DNA of 64,000 nucleotides. Source: Arsenicicoccus bolidensis DSM 15745. GTDB taxonomy: Bacteria > Actinomycetota > Actinomycetes > Actinomycetales > Dermatophilaceae. The number at the start of each line of letters is the position of its first letter. The stretch's first letter is position 1. Under the pieces are notes generated by a model. That model did no database searches and was not told where the DNA came from. It saw only the letters and a program-made list of their open reading frames with translations. Shown here piece after piece: positions 52,635 to 62,330 of the stretch. Where the stretch lies: NCBI RefSeq assembly GCF_000426385.1, contig NZ_AUFG01000017.1, positions 1 through 64,000 on the forward strand, given 5' to 3'. Made by a program: the position numbers and the translations under genes.

Positions 52635-53449
52635 CGCTCCACGGTATCGGGGCCACGGGGTGGTTCCTGCCACGCGCCGCGCTCGACCAGGACCGAGCGC
52701 AGGGTGTCGATGGCGTCGCTGACCAGACCGTCCACCCCGAGGTCCAGCAGCTCGTGCATCTCCTGCGCGTCGTCGATCGTCCAGACGTGGATGTGCTTGC
52801 CGCGCCGGTGGGCCGCCTCCACGAGCGCCGGGGTCACGAGCTCGACCGACCGCCCGGCGAGGGTGTAGGTGCGGGGGATCTGCAGCACCGGTGCCGGGGT
52901 GCTGAGCCACTGGGTCACCAGGCGCGGCAGGAACCGCAGGCTGGCCACCCCCGCGCCACCGGCGGCCGTCGCCAGGCGTGGCCCGAGCAGCTCGCGCACG
53001 TGGCGCAGCCGGCGCTGGGAGAAGGACCCGACGCAGACGCGATGCAGCGCGCCGGCCTGCAGCAGCACCTGCGCGGTGGGGACGACCGCGCCCGGCGACT
53101 TGATGTCGATGTTGAACCTCGCGTCCGGCAGCTCCTCGAGCAGCTCGGTGAGCAGCGGGACGGACTCGCCCGCGATGCGCGCCTGCTGCACGTAGTCCCA
53201 CGGCAGGTCCGCGATCGCGCCGCGCCGGTCGGTGACCCGGTCCAGCCGCGCGTCGTGGAACGCGACGACCTGCCCGTCGAGGGTGGCGTGGACGTCCGTC
53301 TCGAGATAGCGGTAGCCCAGGTCGTAGGCGGTGCGGAAGGCCGCCAGCGTGTTCTCCCGCCCGTGGTTGGGCGCGTAGGCGGCACCACCGCGGTGGGCCA
53401 GGGCCAGCGGCCGGGGAGCGTCGAAGTACGGGAACTGCTCAGCCTTCAC
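52631..53449 (-). CDS. Glycerophosphodiester phosphodiesterase
   Basis: A 272-residue GDPD-fold enzyme that splits glycerophosphodiesters into glycerol-3-phosphate and an alcohol. LALAHRGGAAYAPNHGRENT supplies the catalytic His and Arg, YLETDVHATLDGQVVAFHDARLDRVT the metal Glu and Asp and the second His, and FNIDIKS a further acid. VWTIDDAQEMHELLDLGVDGLVSD closes the barrel. There is no signal peptide, so it is cytoplasmic. GTG 53447-53449 is the start. It is coupled to the MFS gene, which may import or export a related compound. Confidence 0.92.
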   Translation of the reverse strand: MKAEQFPYFDAPRPLALAHRGGAAYAPNHGRENTLAAFRTAYDLGYRYLETDVHATLDGQVVAFHDARLDRVTDRRGAIADLPWDYVQQARIAGESVPLLTELLEELPDARFNIDIKSPGAVVPTAQVLLQAGALHRVCVGSFSQRRLRHVRELLGPRLATAAGGAGVASLRFLPRLVTQWLSTPAPVLQIPRTYTLAGRSVELVTPALVEAAHRRGKHIHVWTIDDAQEMHELLDLGVDGLVSDAIDTLRSVLVERGAWQEPPRGPDTVER

Positions 53450-53488
53450 GGGGCCAACCTACGACGCGCGGGGCGACGACTCGGGCAG

Positions 53489-53526
53489 GTCGCAGATCTT
53501 CGGGCTCGAACCCGAAGATCTGCGAC
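53489..53526. terminator. Strong 16-bp-stem hairpin upstream of the GDPD gene
   Basis: Perfect arms GTCGCAGATCTTCGGG and CCCGAAGATCTGCGAC with a CTCGAA loop, each containing AGATCT. It lies between two same-strand genes, after the alpha-glucosidase, so it most likely terminates that transcript. It is 40 bp before the GDPD start and could instead control it. Confidence 0.65.
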
Positions 53527-53545
53527 GCGCCCGGCCGTCTTCCGC

Positions 53546-53597
53546 GGGCGGGCACCCGGCCGTCGTCAGCGGGGCGGGCACCCGGCCGTCGTCAGCG
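53546..53597. repeat. 26-bp perfect tandem duplication over the alpha-glucosidase stop
   Basis: The unit (beginning GGGCGGGCACCCGG) occurs at 53546-53571 and 53572-53597. The stop codon (53592-53594) is in one copy and repeated in the other. It looks like a recent slippage duplication with no effect on the protein. Confidence 0.9.
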
Positions 53598-55373
53598 GGT
53601 GCGCGCCCAGACCGTGGTGTCCGTCGGGACGAGCCCCTCGGGGGTCAGCGGGCCGCTGGCCACGACGACCTCGGCCCCGTCGGGCAGCGCGACCGGCTCC
53701 TCGCCGAGGTTGGCGAGGACCAGCAGCCGGTCCGTGCCGCGCGCGTTGACGACGGCGACCACGTCCTCGCCATACCCCTGCTGCCAGTCGAGGACGCCGA
53801 CGCCGAGGTCGAGCTCGCGGCGGGTGGCGAGCAGCGCGCGATAGAGCTCGAGCGTCGAGCCCGGCTGCCCCGCCTGGAGGTTCGCCGCGAGGGCGGCATA
53901 CGCGTCGGGCTGGGGGAGCCAGGTGCGCTCCGAGGGACCGAACCCGTTGCCGGGCGCGCCCCCGACCCAGGGGAGGGGGATGCGGCAGCCGTCGCGACCG
54001 ATCTCGGCCTCGGGGGTGCCCTTGGTGCGGTGGTGCGCGGGGTCCTCGCGCAGCTCGTCCGGCAGGGTCGTGTGGTCGGGGAGCCCGAGCTCCTCGCCCT
54101 GATAGAGGTATGCCGAACCGGGCAGCGCCAGCATGAGCGCCGTGGCAGCCCGGGCCCGCCGCAGGCCGAGGTCGGCGTCCGGCTGGGGGCAGGTCGCGTC
54201 GATGCCGTTCATGCGGGGCGAGCCGACGGGATAGCCGAGCCGCGTCGCGTGCCGCACGACGTCGTGGTTGGACAGGACCCAGGTCGTGGGGGCGCCGACG
54301 CTCTGCGCCGCCTCGAGGGAGCGCGTGATGCGCTCGACGAGATCGGTTGCGCGCCAGGGGGAGTCCAGGAAGTCGAAGTTGAACGCCTGGTGCATCTCGT
54401 CCGGCCGGGTGTAGGCCACGAGCCGCTCGATCGGGGACACCCAGGCCTCGGCGCACAGGATCCGGTCGCGCTGGGGGTCGCCCTCGGGGTTGTAGGAGTC
54501 GAGGACGTGGCGCCACCCGCGGTAGATGTCGTGGACGCCGTCCTGGTCCCAGTAGGGGCTGGCGTTGGTGGGGCGGGCCTCGCCGTCGCCCGAGATCATC
54601 TCGGTGTGGGCGTCCCAGTCGCGGAAGCTCGGGTCCTTGGCCAGGCCGTGCGCCACGTCCACGCGGAAGCCGTCGACGCCGCGGTCGAGCCAGAAGCGCA
54701 GGATGTCGTGGAACTCCTCGCGCACCTCGGGGTGCTCCCAGTCGAGGTCGGGCTGCTTGGAGTCGAACAGGTTGAGGTACCACTGGCCCGGCTCGCCGCC
54801 GGACTCGGTGACCCGGGTCCATGCGGAGCCGCCGAAGACCGAGCGCCAGTTGGTGGGCGGCAGCTCGCCGTGCTCGCCACGGCCGTCGCGGAAGATGTAG
54901 CGGGCCCGCTCGGGGGAGCCGGGGCCCGCGGCGAGGGCGGCCTGGAACCACGCGTGCTCGTCGCTGGTGTGGTTGGGCACGAGGTCGACGACGACGCGGA
55001 TGCCGAGCTCGTGGGCGCGCGCGACCAGCTGCTCGGCGTCGGCCAGCGAGCCGAACCGCGGGTCGACGTCGCGGTAGTCGCTGACGTCGTAGCCCGCGTC
55101 GGCCTGCGGGGAGGTGTAGAAGGGGGAGAGCCAGACCGCGTCGACGCCGAGGTCGCGCAGGTAGGGCAGCTTGCCGGTCACGCCGGCCAGGTCACCCATG
55201 CCGTCGCCGTCGGCGTCGGCGAAGGAGCGGGGATAGACCTGGTAGATGACGGCGTGCCGCCACCAGGCAGCAGGGTCAGCGGTGGATGCGGTGTCAGTGG
55301 TGTCGGCGGCGTCGGTGGCTGGGACGACGGCAGAGACGGCGGTGTCGGGGGTCACCCATCCATGCTGAGGCAT
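53592..55373 (-). CDS. malL: GH13 alpha-glucosidase (oligo-1,6-glucosidase/maltase type)
   Basis: A 593-residue cytoplasmic enzyme. WWRHAVIYQVYPRSFADADGDGMGD in two parts starts the catalytic barrel. VVVDLVPNHTSDEH is region I, DGFRVDVAHGLAKD contains the nucleophile Asp (region II), ILCAEAW the acid/base Glu (region III), and WVLSNHDVVRH the transition-state Asp (region IV). GMGDLAGV in place of region V and a Val after the nucleophile region favour small alpha-glucosides. A 34-residue Thr/Asp/Ala-rich leader precedes the domain. A LacI-type palindrome lies upstream, so it is probably induced by a sugar. Confidence 0.9.
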   Translation of the reverse strand: MPQHGWVTPDTAVSAVVPATDAADTTDTASTADPAAWWRHAVIYQVYPRSFADADGDGMGDLAGVTGKLPYLRDLGVDAVWLSPFYTSPQADAGYDVSDYRDVDPRFGSLADAEQLVARAHELGIRVVVDLVPNHTSDEHAWFQAALAAGPGSPERARYIFRDGRGEHGELPPTNWRSVFGGSAWTRVTESGGEPGQWYLNLFDSKQPDLDWEHPEVREEFHDILRFWLDRGVDGFRVDVAHGLAKDPSFRDWDAHTEMISGDGEARPTNASPYWDQDGVHDIYRGWRHVLDSYNPEGDPQRDRILCAEAWVSPIERLVAYTRPDEMHQAFNFDFLDSPWRATDLVERITRSLEAAQSVGAPTTWVLSNHDVVRHATRLGYPVGSPRMNGIDATCPQPDADLGLRRARAATALMLALPGSAYLYQGEELGLPDHTTLPDELREDPAHHRTKGTPEAEIGRDGCRIPLPWVGGAPGNGFGPSERTWLPQPDAYAALAANLQAGQPGSTLELYRALLATRRELDLGVGVLDWQQGYGEDVVAVVNARGTDRLLVLANLGEEPVALPDGAEVVVASGPLTPEGLVPTDTTVWARTR

Positions 55374-55405
55374 CGTCGCGCCCGTGTGAAATCGACTGCA
55401 ACATC

Positions 55406-55419
55406 TGCAAGAACTTGCA
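55406..55419. promoter_or_regulatory. LacI-family operator before the alpha-glucosidase
   Basis: TGCAAGAACTTGCA is a TGCAAG/CTTGCA palindrome around AA, matching the TTGCAA-type operators of MalR-like LacI regulators. It lies 33 bp before the start on the reverse strand, and a further TGCAA half-site is at 55398-55402. No lacI gene is in the window. Confidence 0.6.
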
Positions 55420-55454
55420 CCACAGTGCCCTGCCGCAGGGGCTCGACGACCGCG

Positions 55455-55826
55455 TCAGTCGAGGCGGTTGACCAGCGAGTGCGCCGCCCGCACGAGGTAG
55501 TCGCGCAGGAGCAGGTCGTGCGTCTCGTCCAGGTCGAGGGTGTCGACCGCGGCGAGCATGTGGTGCAACCAGCGGTCGCGCATGTCCGGGGTGACGGCGA
55601 AGGGCACGTGCCGCATCCGCAGGCGAGGGTGGCCGCGCTGCTCGGAGTACGTCGTGGGTCCGCCCCAGTACTGCTCGAGGAACATCCGCAGCCGGACCTC
55701 CGCCGGGCCGAGGTCCTCCTCGGGATAGAGCGCCCGCAGCTCGGGGTCGCCGGCCACACCGCGATAGAACTCGCGCACCAGCTGCTCGAACGTGGCTGCG
55801 CCACCGACCTCGTCGTAGAACGTCAC
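55455..55826 (-). CDS. glbO: Group II truncated hemoglobin
   Basis: A 123-residue 2-on-2 globin. [22 protein letters not shown] is the A-B helical start (two parts), [19 protein letters not shown] contains the proximal His (F8) in the LRMRHVPF segment, and distal-pocket residues are in FLEQYWGGP, including the Trp (G8 region WLHHM) typical of group II. Such globins bind O2 and help detoxify NO or peroxide. GTG 55824-55826 is the start. It is 22 bp downstream of the MscS gene on the same strand. Confidence 0.92.
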   Translation of the reverse strand: MTFYDEVGGAATFEQLVREFYRGVAGDPELRALYPEEDLGPAEVRLRMFLEQYWGGPTTYSEQRGHPRLRMRHVPFAVTPDMRDRWLHHMLAAVDTLDLDETHDLLLRDYLVRAAHSLVNRLD

Positions 55827-55848
55827 CGCGCCAGTCTCTCGCACCTGA

Positions 55849-56859
55849 TCACTTGGCGGTGCTCCCGCCGCCCCCGGGCAGCACGCCGGGACCGAAGGTC
55901 GGCATGGTCGGCAGCGAGATCCCGCTGGCGCCGAGCTGCGCCATGACCCGCGAGCGCACCTCGCGGCCGACCGGCACGTTCTCGTTGGGCGCGCACTTGA
56001 CGATGATGCGGACCGTCGCGACGCCCCCCACGATCGACTCGACGCCACCCACCTCGGGCTGCTCGATGATCTTGCCGAACCAGTCCTCCTCCTTGTCCAT
56101 GCCGCGGACGGCGCGGGAGATGATCGGCATGACCTTCTCCATGGACTCGGTGACGGGCACGGGGATGTCGACGAGGGCGGTGGACCAGCCCTGGGAACGG
56201 TTGGCGATGCGCAGGATCTCGCCGTTGCGGATGTACCAGATCACCCCGTTGAAGTCGCGGATCGTCGTGAGCCGCAAGGAGATGTCCTCCACCGTGCCGA
56301 TGACCTCGCCGGTGTCGACCACGTCGCCGACGCCATACTGGTCCTCGATGATCATGAACATCCCCGACAGGTAGTCCTTGACCAGGCTCTGCGCGCCGAA
56401 GCCGAGCGCGACGCCGCCGACCGAGGCCGAGGCGAGCAGCGGGGCCATGTTGAAGCCCAGCTCGTCGCCGACCATCAGCGCCGCGACGAAGGCGACGGTG
56501 ACCGTCGTGACCGAGCGCAGGACGGCGCCGAGCGTCCGCACCCGCTGCTCCTGGCGCGCGCTGCTGACGATGCTGGGGTCGCTGAAGATCTTGGCCGCCT
56601 TGCGCGCCTGCCGGCGGATGATCGGGAGCTCGGCGGTGTCGACCCGGGTGACGTTGACCGCAGCGGCCTCCACCCGTTCGGACCGCAGCAGGAGCCCGTT
56701 GACGAATCCGTTGATGGCGCGGTGGACCAGCCACCGGGTCGCGATGGCCCCCAGGATGATCGCGACGATCGTGAGGGGTGCCCCCTGGGCCCAGGTCCAC
56801 GCCGACTCCCAGGTCACGGCGAGCGGTTGCAGGACGGACGAGGATGTGCTGGCACTCAT
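55849..56859 (-). CDS. Small-conductance mechanosensitive channel (MscS family)
   Basis: A 336-residue channel protein. Helices at about 28-48 and 105-128 precede the pore helix ([24 protein letters not shown], Gly/Ala-rich TM3, in two parts). The beta domain follows ([25 protein letters not shown] in two parts), with [16 protein letters not shown]. It opens under membrane tension and releases solutes. The C-terminal ~25 residues are Gly/Pro-rich. Confidence 0.93.
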   Translation of the reverse strand: MSASTSSSVLQPLAVTWESAWTWAQGAPLTIVAIILGAIATRWLVHRAINGFVNGLLLRSERVEAAAVNVTRVDTAELPIIRRQARKAAKIFSDPSIVSSARQEQRVRTLGAVLRSVTTVTVAFVAALMVGDELGFNMAPLLASASVGGVALGFGAQSLVKDYLSGMFMIIEDQYGVGDVVDTGEVIGTVEDISLRLTTIRDFNGVIWYIRNGEILRIANRSQGWSTALVDIPVPVTESMEKVMPIISRAVRGMDKEEDWFGKIIEQPEVGGVESIVGGVATVRIIVKCAPNENVPVGREVRSRVMAQLGASGISLPTMPTFGPGVLPGGGGSTAK

Positions 56860-56893
56860 GCCTCCATCATGGCGGGTCGACCTTGGCGAACGC

Positions 56894-56909
56894 TGTCACG
56901 GCCGTGACA
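56894..56909. promoter_or_regulatory. Perfect 16-bp palindrome before malQ
   Basis: TGTCACGGCCGTGACA lies 11 bp upstream of the malQ GTG, in the divergent gap with the MscS gene. It resembles but does not match the CRP-like boxes (TGTCAC for TGTGAC), so a different dimeric regulator is likely. Confidence 0.45.
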
Positions 56910-56920
56910 CACTTCACCCC

Positions 56921-59035
56921 GTGACTGACGCACCGTCGACCGAACTGATCGATCTCGCCCGCGCCAACGGGGTGGCCACGGAGTACTGGGACTGGCAGGG
57001 AGCCCACGTGACCGTGCCCGCGAGCACCATCGTGGCCGTGCTCGCCGCCCTGGGTCAGCCCGCGGCGACCGAGGACGAGGTGCGTGCCTCCCTGGCGCAG
57101 GTGCGCGACCGTGAGTGGCGTCGCCCGCTGCCGCCGGTGCTGGTCGTGATGGAGTCCGAGAGCACGACGATCCCGGTGCACCTGCCCCACGGCGAGTCCG
57201 TCACGGTGTCCGTGCAGCTCGAGGACGGATCGCGCCGCCCGCTCGACCAGGTCGACAAGTGGGTCGACCCCCGCGTCGTGGACGGTCGTCAGCTGGGGGA
57301 GGCGACCTTCGCCGTCCCCGCGGGCCTGCCCCTCGGCTGGCACGAGATCAGTGCCTCGTATGCCGGGACCGCGGCCACCTGCACGCTGGTCGTCACGCCG
57401 GACCGCCTCGAGGTGCCGGAGTCGCTGCGCGACCACCCCGCCTCCGGCGTCATGACTCAGCTGTACGCCATGCGCTCCAGCCGGTCCTGGGGGATGGGCG
57501 ACGCGGCCGACCTCGCCGAGCTCGCCGCGTGGGCCGGTCAGGAGCTCGGCTCCGACTTCGTCCTCGTCAACCCGCTGCACGCCGCCGAGCCGGTCCCGCC
57601 GGTGGAGCCCTCGCCCTACCTGCCGACCACCCGGCGGTTCATCAGCCCGCTCTACATCCGGGTCGAGGACATCCCCGAGATGGGCTACCTCACGGCGCAG
57701 GACCGGGCTCTGCTGCAGTGGCAGGCCGACGACGCGCTGCGCCTCAACGCCGAGGACGTCATCGACCGCGACGCCTCCTGGCGCCTCAAGGACGCCGCCC
57801 TGCGGCTCGTCCACAAGCAGCCGCGCTCGCCCCGCCGGGAGCGGGACTACCGCGCCTTCTGCGAGCGGGAGGGGCAGGGCCTGGTGGACTTCGCGACGTG
57901 GTGCGCGTTCACCGCGGCCTATGGCGAGGACGAGGCCGAGTGGCCCGAGGAGCTGCAGGACTCCGCCGGCCCGGCCGTCGCCGAGCGTCGCGAGGAGCTG
58001 GCCGCGGACGTCGACTACTACTGCTGGCTGCAGTGGGTCGTCGAGGACCAGCTGGAGCAGGCCCAGCGGGTCGCCCACGAGTCGGGCATGCGCCTCGGCC
58101 TGATCCACGACCTGGCCGTCGGCGTCCACCCGAGCGGGGCCGACGCGTGGGGGCTGCGCGACGCGCTGGCCCGCGGCGTCACCGTGGGGGCCCCGGCCGA
58201 CCAGTACAACCAGCTGGGCCAGGACTGGAGCCAGCCGCCGTGGCGGCCCGACCAGCTCGCCGAGCTGGGCTACGCGCCCTACCGTGACATGCTCCGGACC
58301 GTGCTGCGCTCGGCCGGCGGCCTGCGCGTCGACCACATCATCGGGCTCTTCCGGCTCTGGTGGATCCCGCAGGGCTGCAAGCCCTTCGAGGGCACCTACG
58401 TGCGCTACGACCACAAGGCGTTCATCGGCATCCTGGCCCTGGAGGCCCACCGCGCGGGCGCCGTCGTCATCGGCGAGGACCTCGGCACCGTCGAGTCGTG
58501 GGTGCGCGACTACCTCGCGGACCGCGGCGTCATGGGCACCTCGATCCTGTGGTTCGAGCGCGACTACGAGCACGGCGGGGAGCCGATCCAGCCCGAGCAG
58601 TACCGCCGCCTGTGCCTCGCCACCGTCACCACCCACGACCTGCCCCCGACCGCGGGCTACCTCCAGCAGGTGCACATCGACCTGCGCCACGAGCTGGGCC
58701 TGCTGACCCGCTCGATCGAGGAGGAGCGCGCGAGCGAGGTCCACGAGCAGGAGGGGATCAAGGCGTTGCTGCGCTCGCGCGGCCTGCTGCGCGAGGACGC
58801 GAGCGACGAGGACACGATCGAGGCGCTGCACAAGCTCCTGTCGTGGACGCCCGCCCTGCTGCGCGGCATCTCGGTCTCGGACCTGGCCCAGGACCGGCGG
58901 ATCATCAACCAGCCCGGCACCGACGAGGAGTACGCCAACTGGCGCATGCCCCTGGCCGGCGCCGACGGCCGGCCCGTGCTGCTCGAGGACCTGATGCGGT
59001 CGCGCTGGGCCCGCCGCCTCGCCCGCACCCTCTGA
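56921..59035 (+). CDS. malQ: 4-alpha-glucanotransferase (amylomaltase)
   Basis: A 704-residue GH77 enzyme that transfers maltosyl units between glucans. The actinobacterial form has an N-terminal beta domain (about 1-160) before the GH77 barrel. GMGDAADLAELAAWA, a nucleophile Asp in GLRVDHIIGLFRLWWIP, the acid/base Glu in VVIGEDLGTVE and the transition-state Asp in TVTTHDLPPTAGY are all present. GTG 56921 begins the conserved N-terminus (VTDAPSTELIDLARANGV). It works in maltodextrin use with the nearby alpha-glucosidase, though not in one operon. A family B repeat begins at its stop. Confidence 0.93.
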   Translation: MTDAPSTELIDLARANGVATEYWDWQGAHVTVPASTIVAVLAALGQPAATEDEVRASLAQVRDREWRRPLPPVLVVMESESTTIPVHLPHGESVTVSVQLEDGSRRPLDQVDKWVDPRVVDGRQLGEATFAVPAGLPLGWHEISASYAGTAATCTLVVTPDRLEVPESLRDHPASGVMTQLYAMRSSRSWGMGDAADLAELAAWAGQELGSDFVLVNPLHAAEPVPPVEPSPYLPTTRRFISPLYIRVEDIPEMGYLTAQDRALLQWQADDALRLNAEDVIDRDASWRLKDAALRLVHKQPRSPRRERDYRAFCEREGQGLVDFATWCAFTAAYGEDEAEWPEELQDSAGPAVAERREELAADVDYYCWLQWVVEDQLEQAQRVAHESGMRLGLIHDLAVGVHPSGADAWGLRDALARGVTVGAPADQYNQLGQDWSQPPWRPDQLAELGYAPYRDMLRTVLRSAGGLRVDHIIGLFRLWWIPQGCKPFEGTYVRYDHKAFIGILALEAHRAGAVVIGEDLGTVESWVRDYLADRGVMGTSILWFERDYEHGGEPIQPEQYRRLCLATVTTHDLPPTAGYLQQVHIDLRHELGLLTRSIEEERASEVHEQEGIKALLRSRGLLREDASDEDTIEALHKLLSWTPALLRGISVSDLAQDRRIINQPGTDEEYANWRMPLAGADGRPVLLEDLMRSRWARRLARTL

Positions 59036-59356
59036 CCTACCTCAGGTAGTCACACCCGCCTGGGTTAGCACGCCGGGCGGATGTGCCTACCTGAGGTGGG
59101 CACATCCGCCGGGGTTAGCACGCCGTCGACGGACCTACCCCCGGTAGAGGCATCGACCGGCCTCCGTTCCCCAGGCGGGTGTGACGAAGGCCGGCTGCCC
59201 TGGCGCCTCACCTGCCTGCCTGGACGGGCGTCCGAGACGTGGACGCTCGGATTACCTGACGTTTGCCTCTGCATAAGGTTCCCTTTGGTCCGCCCACCGT
59301 CGGGCGGGCCTCCCACCCATGCCGGCGCCGATCGCGCCCCGCCCCGGAGGACAACC
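59036..59356. repeat. Repeat-rich gap: family B unit, degenerate second unit, broken family A
   Basis: 59037-59085 is a full 49-bp family B unit starting with the palindrome CTACCTCAGGTAG. 59086-59124 is a diverged second unit (CTACCTGAGGTGGGCACATCCG, shown by CACATCCGCC and GGTTAGCACGCC). 59143-59175 matches one arm and loop of family A, then diverges. The rest, to the ABC binding-protein start, holds no gene and only a plausible promoter region. Confidence 0.7.
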
Positions 59357-60202
59357 ATGTCTCGCACGCCCTGGATCACCCGTCGCACCGCCCTCGCCGC
59401 CACCGGCGCGGCGATGATGCTGGCGGTGTCCGCGTGCGGTTCCGGCTCCGGCTCGGAGCAGGCCGCGGACAACCCCCTGGGCCTGCAGCGCCCCGGCGTC
59501 CTGCACGTCGGCACGCTGACCGACGCGCCGCCCAACGTCTTCCTCAAGGACGGCCAGTTCACGGGCTTCGACAACGATCTGCTCAAGGCCGTCGCCGCCA
59601 AGCAGGGCCTCACGGTCGAGTTCGCGGGCACCGACTTCTCCGGCCTGCTCTCGCAGGTCAAGTCCGGCAAGTATGACGTCGGCTCGTCCTCGGTCACCAT
59701 CACCGAGAAGCGCAAGCAGACCGTCGCCTTCACCAACGGCTACGACTTCGGCTACATCGGCCTCAACGTCCCCGCCGGGTCCACCCTCAAGAGCTTCGAC
59801 CAGCTGACGGGCAAGCGCGTGGTCGTGGTCCAGGGCACGGTCCAGGACGACTACGCCACCGGCAAGAAGCTCGACCCCGTGCGCGTCCCCGACTACAACG
59901 GCGCGATGAACCAGCTCAAGGCCGGCACCGTCGACGCCTGGGTCAGCCCTGCCGAGATCGGCGAGAAGCTCGCGGGCGAGTCCGGCGGCAAGGTGCTGCT
60001 CGCCGCCAAGGAGCTGAGCCCCACCCCGATGGCCTACGCCGTCGCCCAGGACAAGACCAAGCTCAAGGACGCGCTCGACAAGGGCCTGGACGAGGTCGTC
60101 AAGGACGGGACCTGGCAGAAGCTCGTCGACCAGTACTACCCGGGCCGCAAGACCCCCGCTGACTTCACGCCGGGCAGCGGCGCCGTCAAGATCACGCGGT
60201 GA
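59357..60202 (+). CDS. Amino-acid ABC transporter substrate-binding lipoprotein
   Basis: A 281-residue lipoprotein. The signal peptide ends in a lipobox with Cys27 (LAVSACGSG). The mature part is a type II periplasmic fold: HVGTLTDAPPNVFLKDGQFTGFDNDLLKAV in two parts, then DVGSSSVTITEKRKQTVAFTNGY, as in polar amino-acid binding proteins (SBP_bac_3). ATG 59357 follows GGAGG. It is first of three ABC genes and delivers substrate to the permease next door. Which amino acid is bound cannot be read. Confidence 0.92.
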   Translation: MSRTPWITRRTALAATGAAMMLAVSACGSGSGSEQAADNPLGLQRPGVLHVGTLTDAPPNVFLKDGQFTGFDNDLLKAVAAKQGLTVEFAGTDFSGLLSQVKSGKYDVGSSSVTITEKRKQTVAFTNGYDFGYIGLNVPAGSTLKSFDQLTGKRVVVVQGTVQDDYATGKKLDPVRVPDYNGAMNQLKAGTVDAWVSPAEIGEKLAGESGGKVLLAAKELSPTPMAYAVAQDKTKLKDALDKGLDEVVKDGTWQKLVDQYYPGRKTPADFTPGSGAVKITR

Positions 60203-60208
60203 CCCGGG

Positions 60209-61038
60209 GTGGACGTCCTCGAGACCCTCAGGGAGACCTTCTTCGACCTCGACGCGATGCGCGAGGCGCTGCCTGACCTGATCACGGTCGGCCTGCCCAA
60301 CACGCTGCTCCTCGCGGTCGTGTCCGCCATCATCGGGACGATCCTCGGTATGGCGCTCGCGGTCGCCGGCCTGTCCCGGCACCGCTGGCTGCGGTGGCCG
60401 GCACGCGTCTGGACCGACGTCTTCCGCGGGCTGCCTGCCGCCGTCACCATTCTGCTCATCGGCGTCGGCCTGGCCCCCGTCGGCCTGCAGATCTGGGGCA
60501 ACAACCCGTACCCGCTCGGGATCCTCGCCCTGTCGCTGATCGCGTCCGCCTACATCGGCGAGATCTTCCGCTCCGGCATCCAGAGCGTCGAGGCCGGGCA
60601 GATGGAGGCCTCGCGGGCCCTCGGCTTCAGCCACAACGCCGCGATGCGGCTGGTCGTCATACCCCTCGGTGTCCGCCGCGTGCTCCCCGCCCTGGTCAAC
60701 CAGTTCATCTCGTTGATCAAGGAGTCCTCGCTGGTCTACTTCCTCGGGCTGCTGGCCAGCCAGCGCGAGCTGTTCCGGATCGGGCAGGACTATGCCGCCA
60801 ACACCGGCAACCAGTCCGCGCTGCTGCTCGCCGGGCTGTTCTACCTCGTGATCACGGTGCCGCTCACGCACGCCGTCAACGCCATCGACCACCGGCTGCG
60901 CCACGGTCGGCGCTCGGACGGGGAACACCCAGAGGGCTCCGACGGCACCGACGGCTCTGGCGGTCCACGCGCTGGCGGCTCCGCCGCGCCGGACGCCCCC
61001 GACGACGGCGCACTCGCCCTGACCCAGGAGGCACACTG

Positions 61039-61039
<1 letters not shown>
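60209..61039 (+). CDS. Amino-acid ABC transporter permease (HisM family)
   Basis: A 276-residue inner-membrane permease with about five helices. The EAA loop reads [22 protein letters not shown], the ATPase contact. [17 protein letters not shown] starts the conserved domain. The C-terminal 45 residues are a Gly/Asp/Ser-rich cytoplasmic tail not usual for the family. GTG 60209 starts 6 bp after the binding-protein stop. It overlaps the ATPase gene by one base (TGATG). Confidence 0.92.
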
Positions 61040-61773
<734 letters not shown>

Positions 61774-61774
61774 C

Positions 61775-61823
61775 CTACCTCAGGTAGTCACATTCGCCCG
61801 GCTTCGCACGCCAGGCCGATGTG
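61775..61823. repeat. Family B repeat unit, copy 2
   Basis: This 49-bp unit matches 59037-59085 at 42 of 49 positions and likewise begins one base after a TGA stop. CTACCTCAGGTAG is followed by a foldable CACATTCGCC/GGCCGATGTG stem. In the two copies several stem changes keep pairing. Terminator function is likely. Confidence 0.7.
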
Positions 61824-62044
61824 ACCAAGGTCGGTCGACGTGACCAAGGCAGGCGGATCCTGTGGCTCACCTGCCGCTGTTCCCCGAGCCTGTATGCCGT
61901 GCGGCCCGCTGCACGGCTCGGCCGCCGCACCTCGCCGGCCATCGCCCCTCGTTCGCGTCGGGGGATCTCGCCGCCACTCGTAGACGCTGGCGGCCCGCCT
62001 CCGCCGCGTCGGCACGTGCGGGGGTGCTCGAGGCGGCGGGGTCG

Positions 62045-62143
62045 GTGCACAACTGCTGCACATGGGGGCGGCGCCGGATGACCCGTCGTTGCGGCACAAC
62101 GGAATTCGCCATCCAGGACCCGCAATGTGCAGCAGTTGTGCAC
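62045..62143. repeat. Structured dispersed repeat family C, copy 2
   Basis: Perfect 19-bp terminal inverted arms (GTGCACAACTGCTGCACAT, 62045-62063, and its complement 62125-62143) flank a central hairpin CGTTGCGGCACAACG (62087-62101). The copy at 32285-32381 is of the same length and plan in reverse orientation. It has no open frame of note. It may be a small MITE-like element, a REP-type structure or an RNA. Confidence 0.75.
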
Positions 62144-62330
62144 GCCGGGCGCGCGGATGGCGTGGGGCTCGGCATACAGGATCCTGTGAAGAACCCAGCC
62201 GCCTCGGCGAGCTGGATCAGACCACCACGTAGGCCACCCGGCTCCCATCACCCCCGGCGGCAAGACCCGCCGGGGGTAGAGGCATCAGCCTGGGGAACGA
62301 GGGCCGGTCGATGCCTCTACCGCCGGTAGG
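62144..62330. terminator. pepN-side gap with hairpins at 62251-62276 and 62275-62321
   Basis: Two adjacent hairpins follow pepN on its strand. One has perfect stem CCCCCGGCGG/CCGCCGGGGG with a CAAGAC loop (62251-62276). The other is a family A copy with stem GGTAGAGGCATC/GATGCCTCTACC (62275-62321). They share two bases, so only one can form fully at a time. The remaining sequence holds no gene. Confidence 0.7.
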
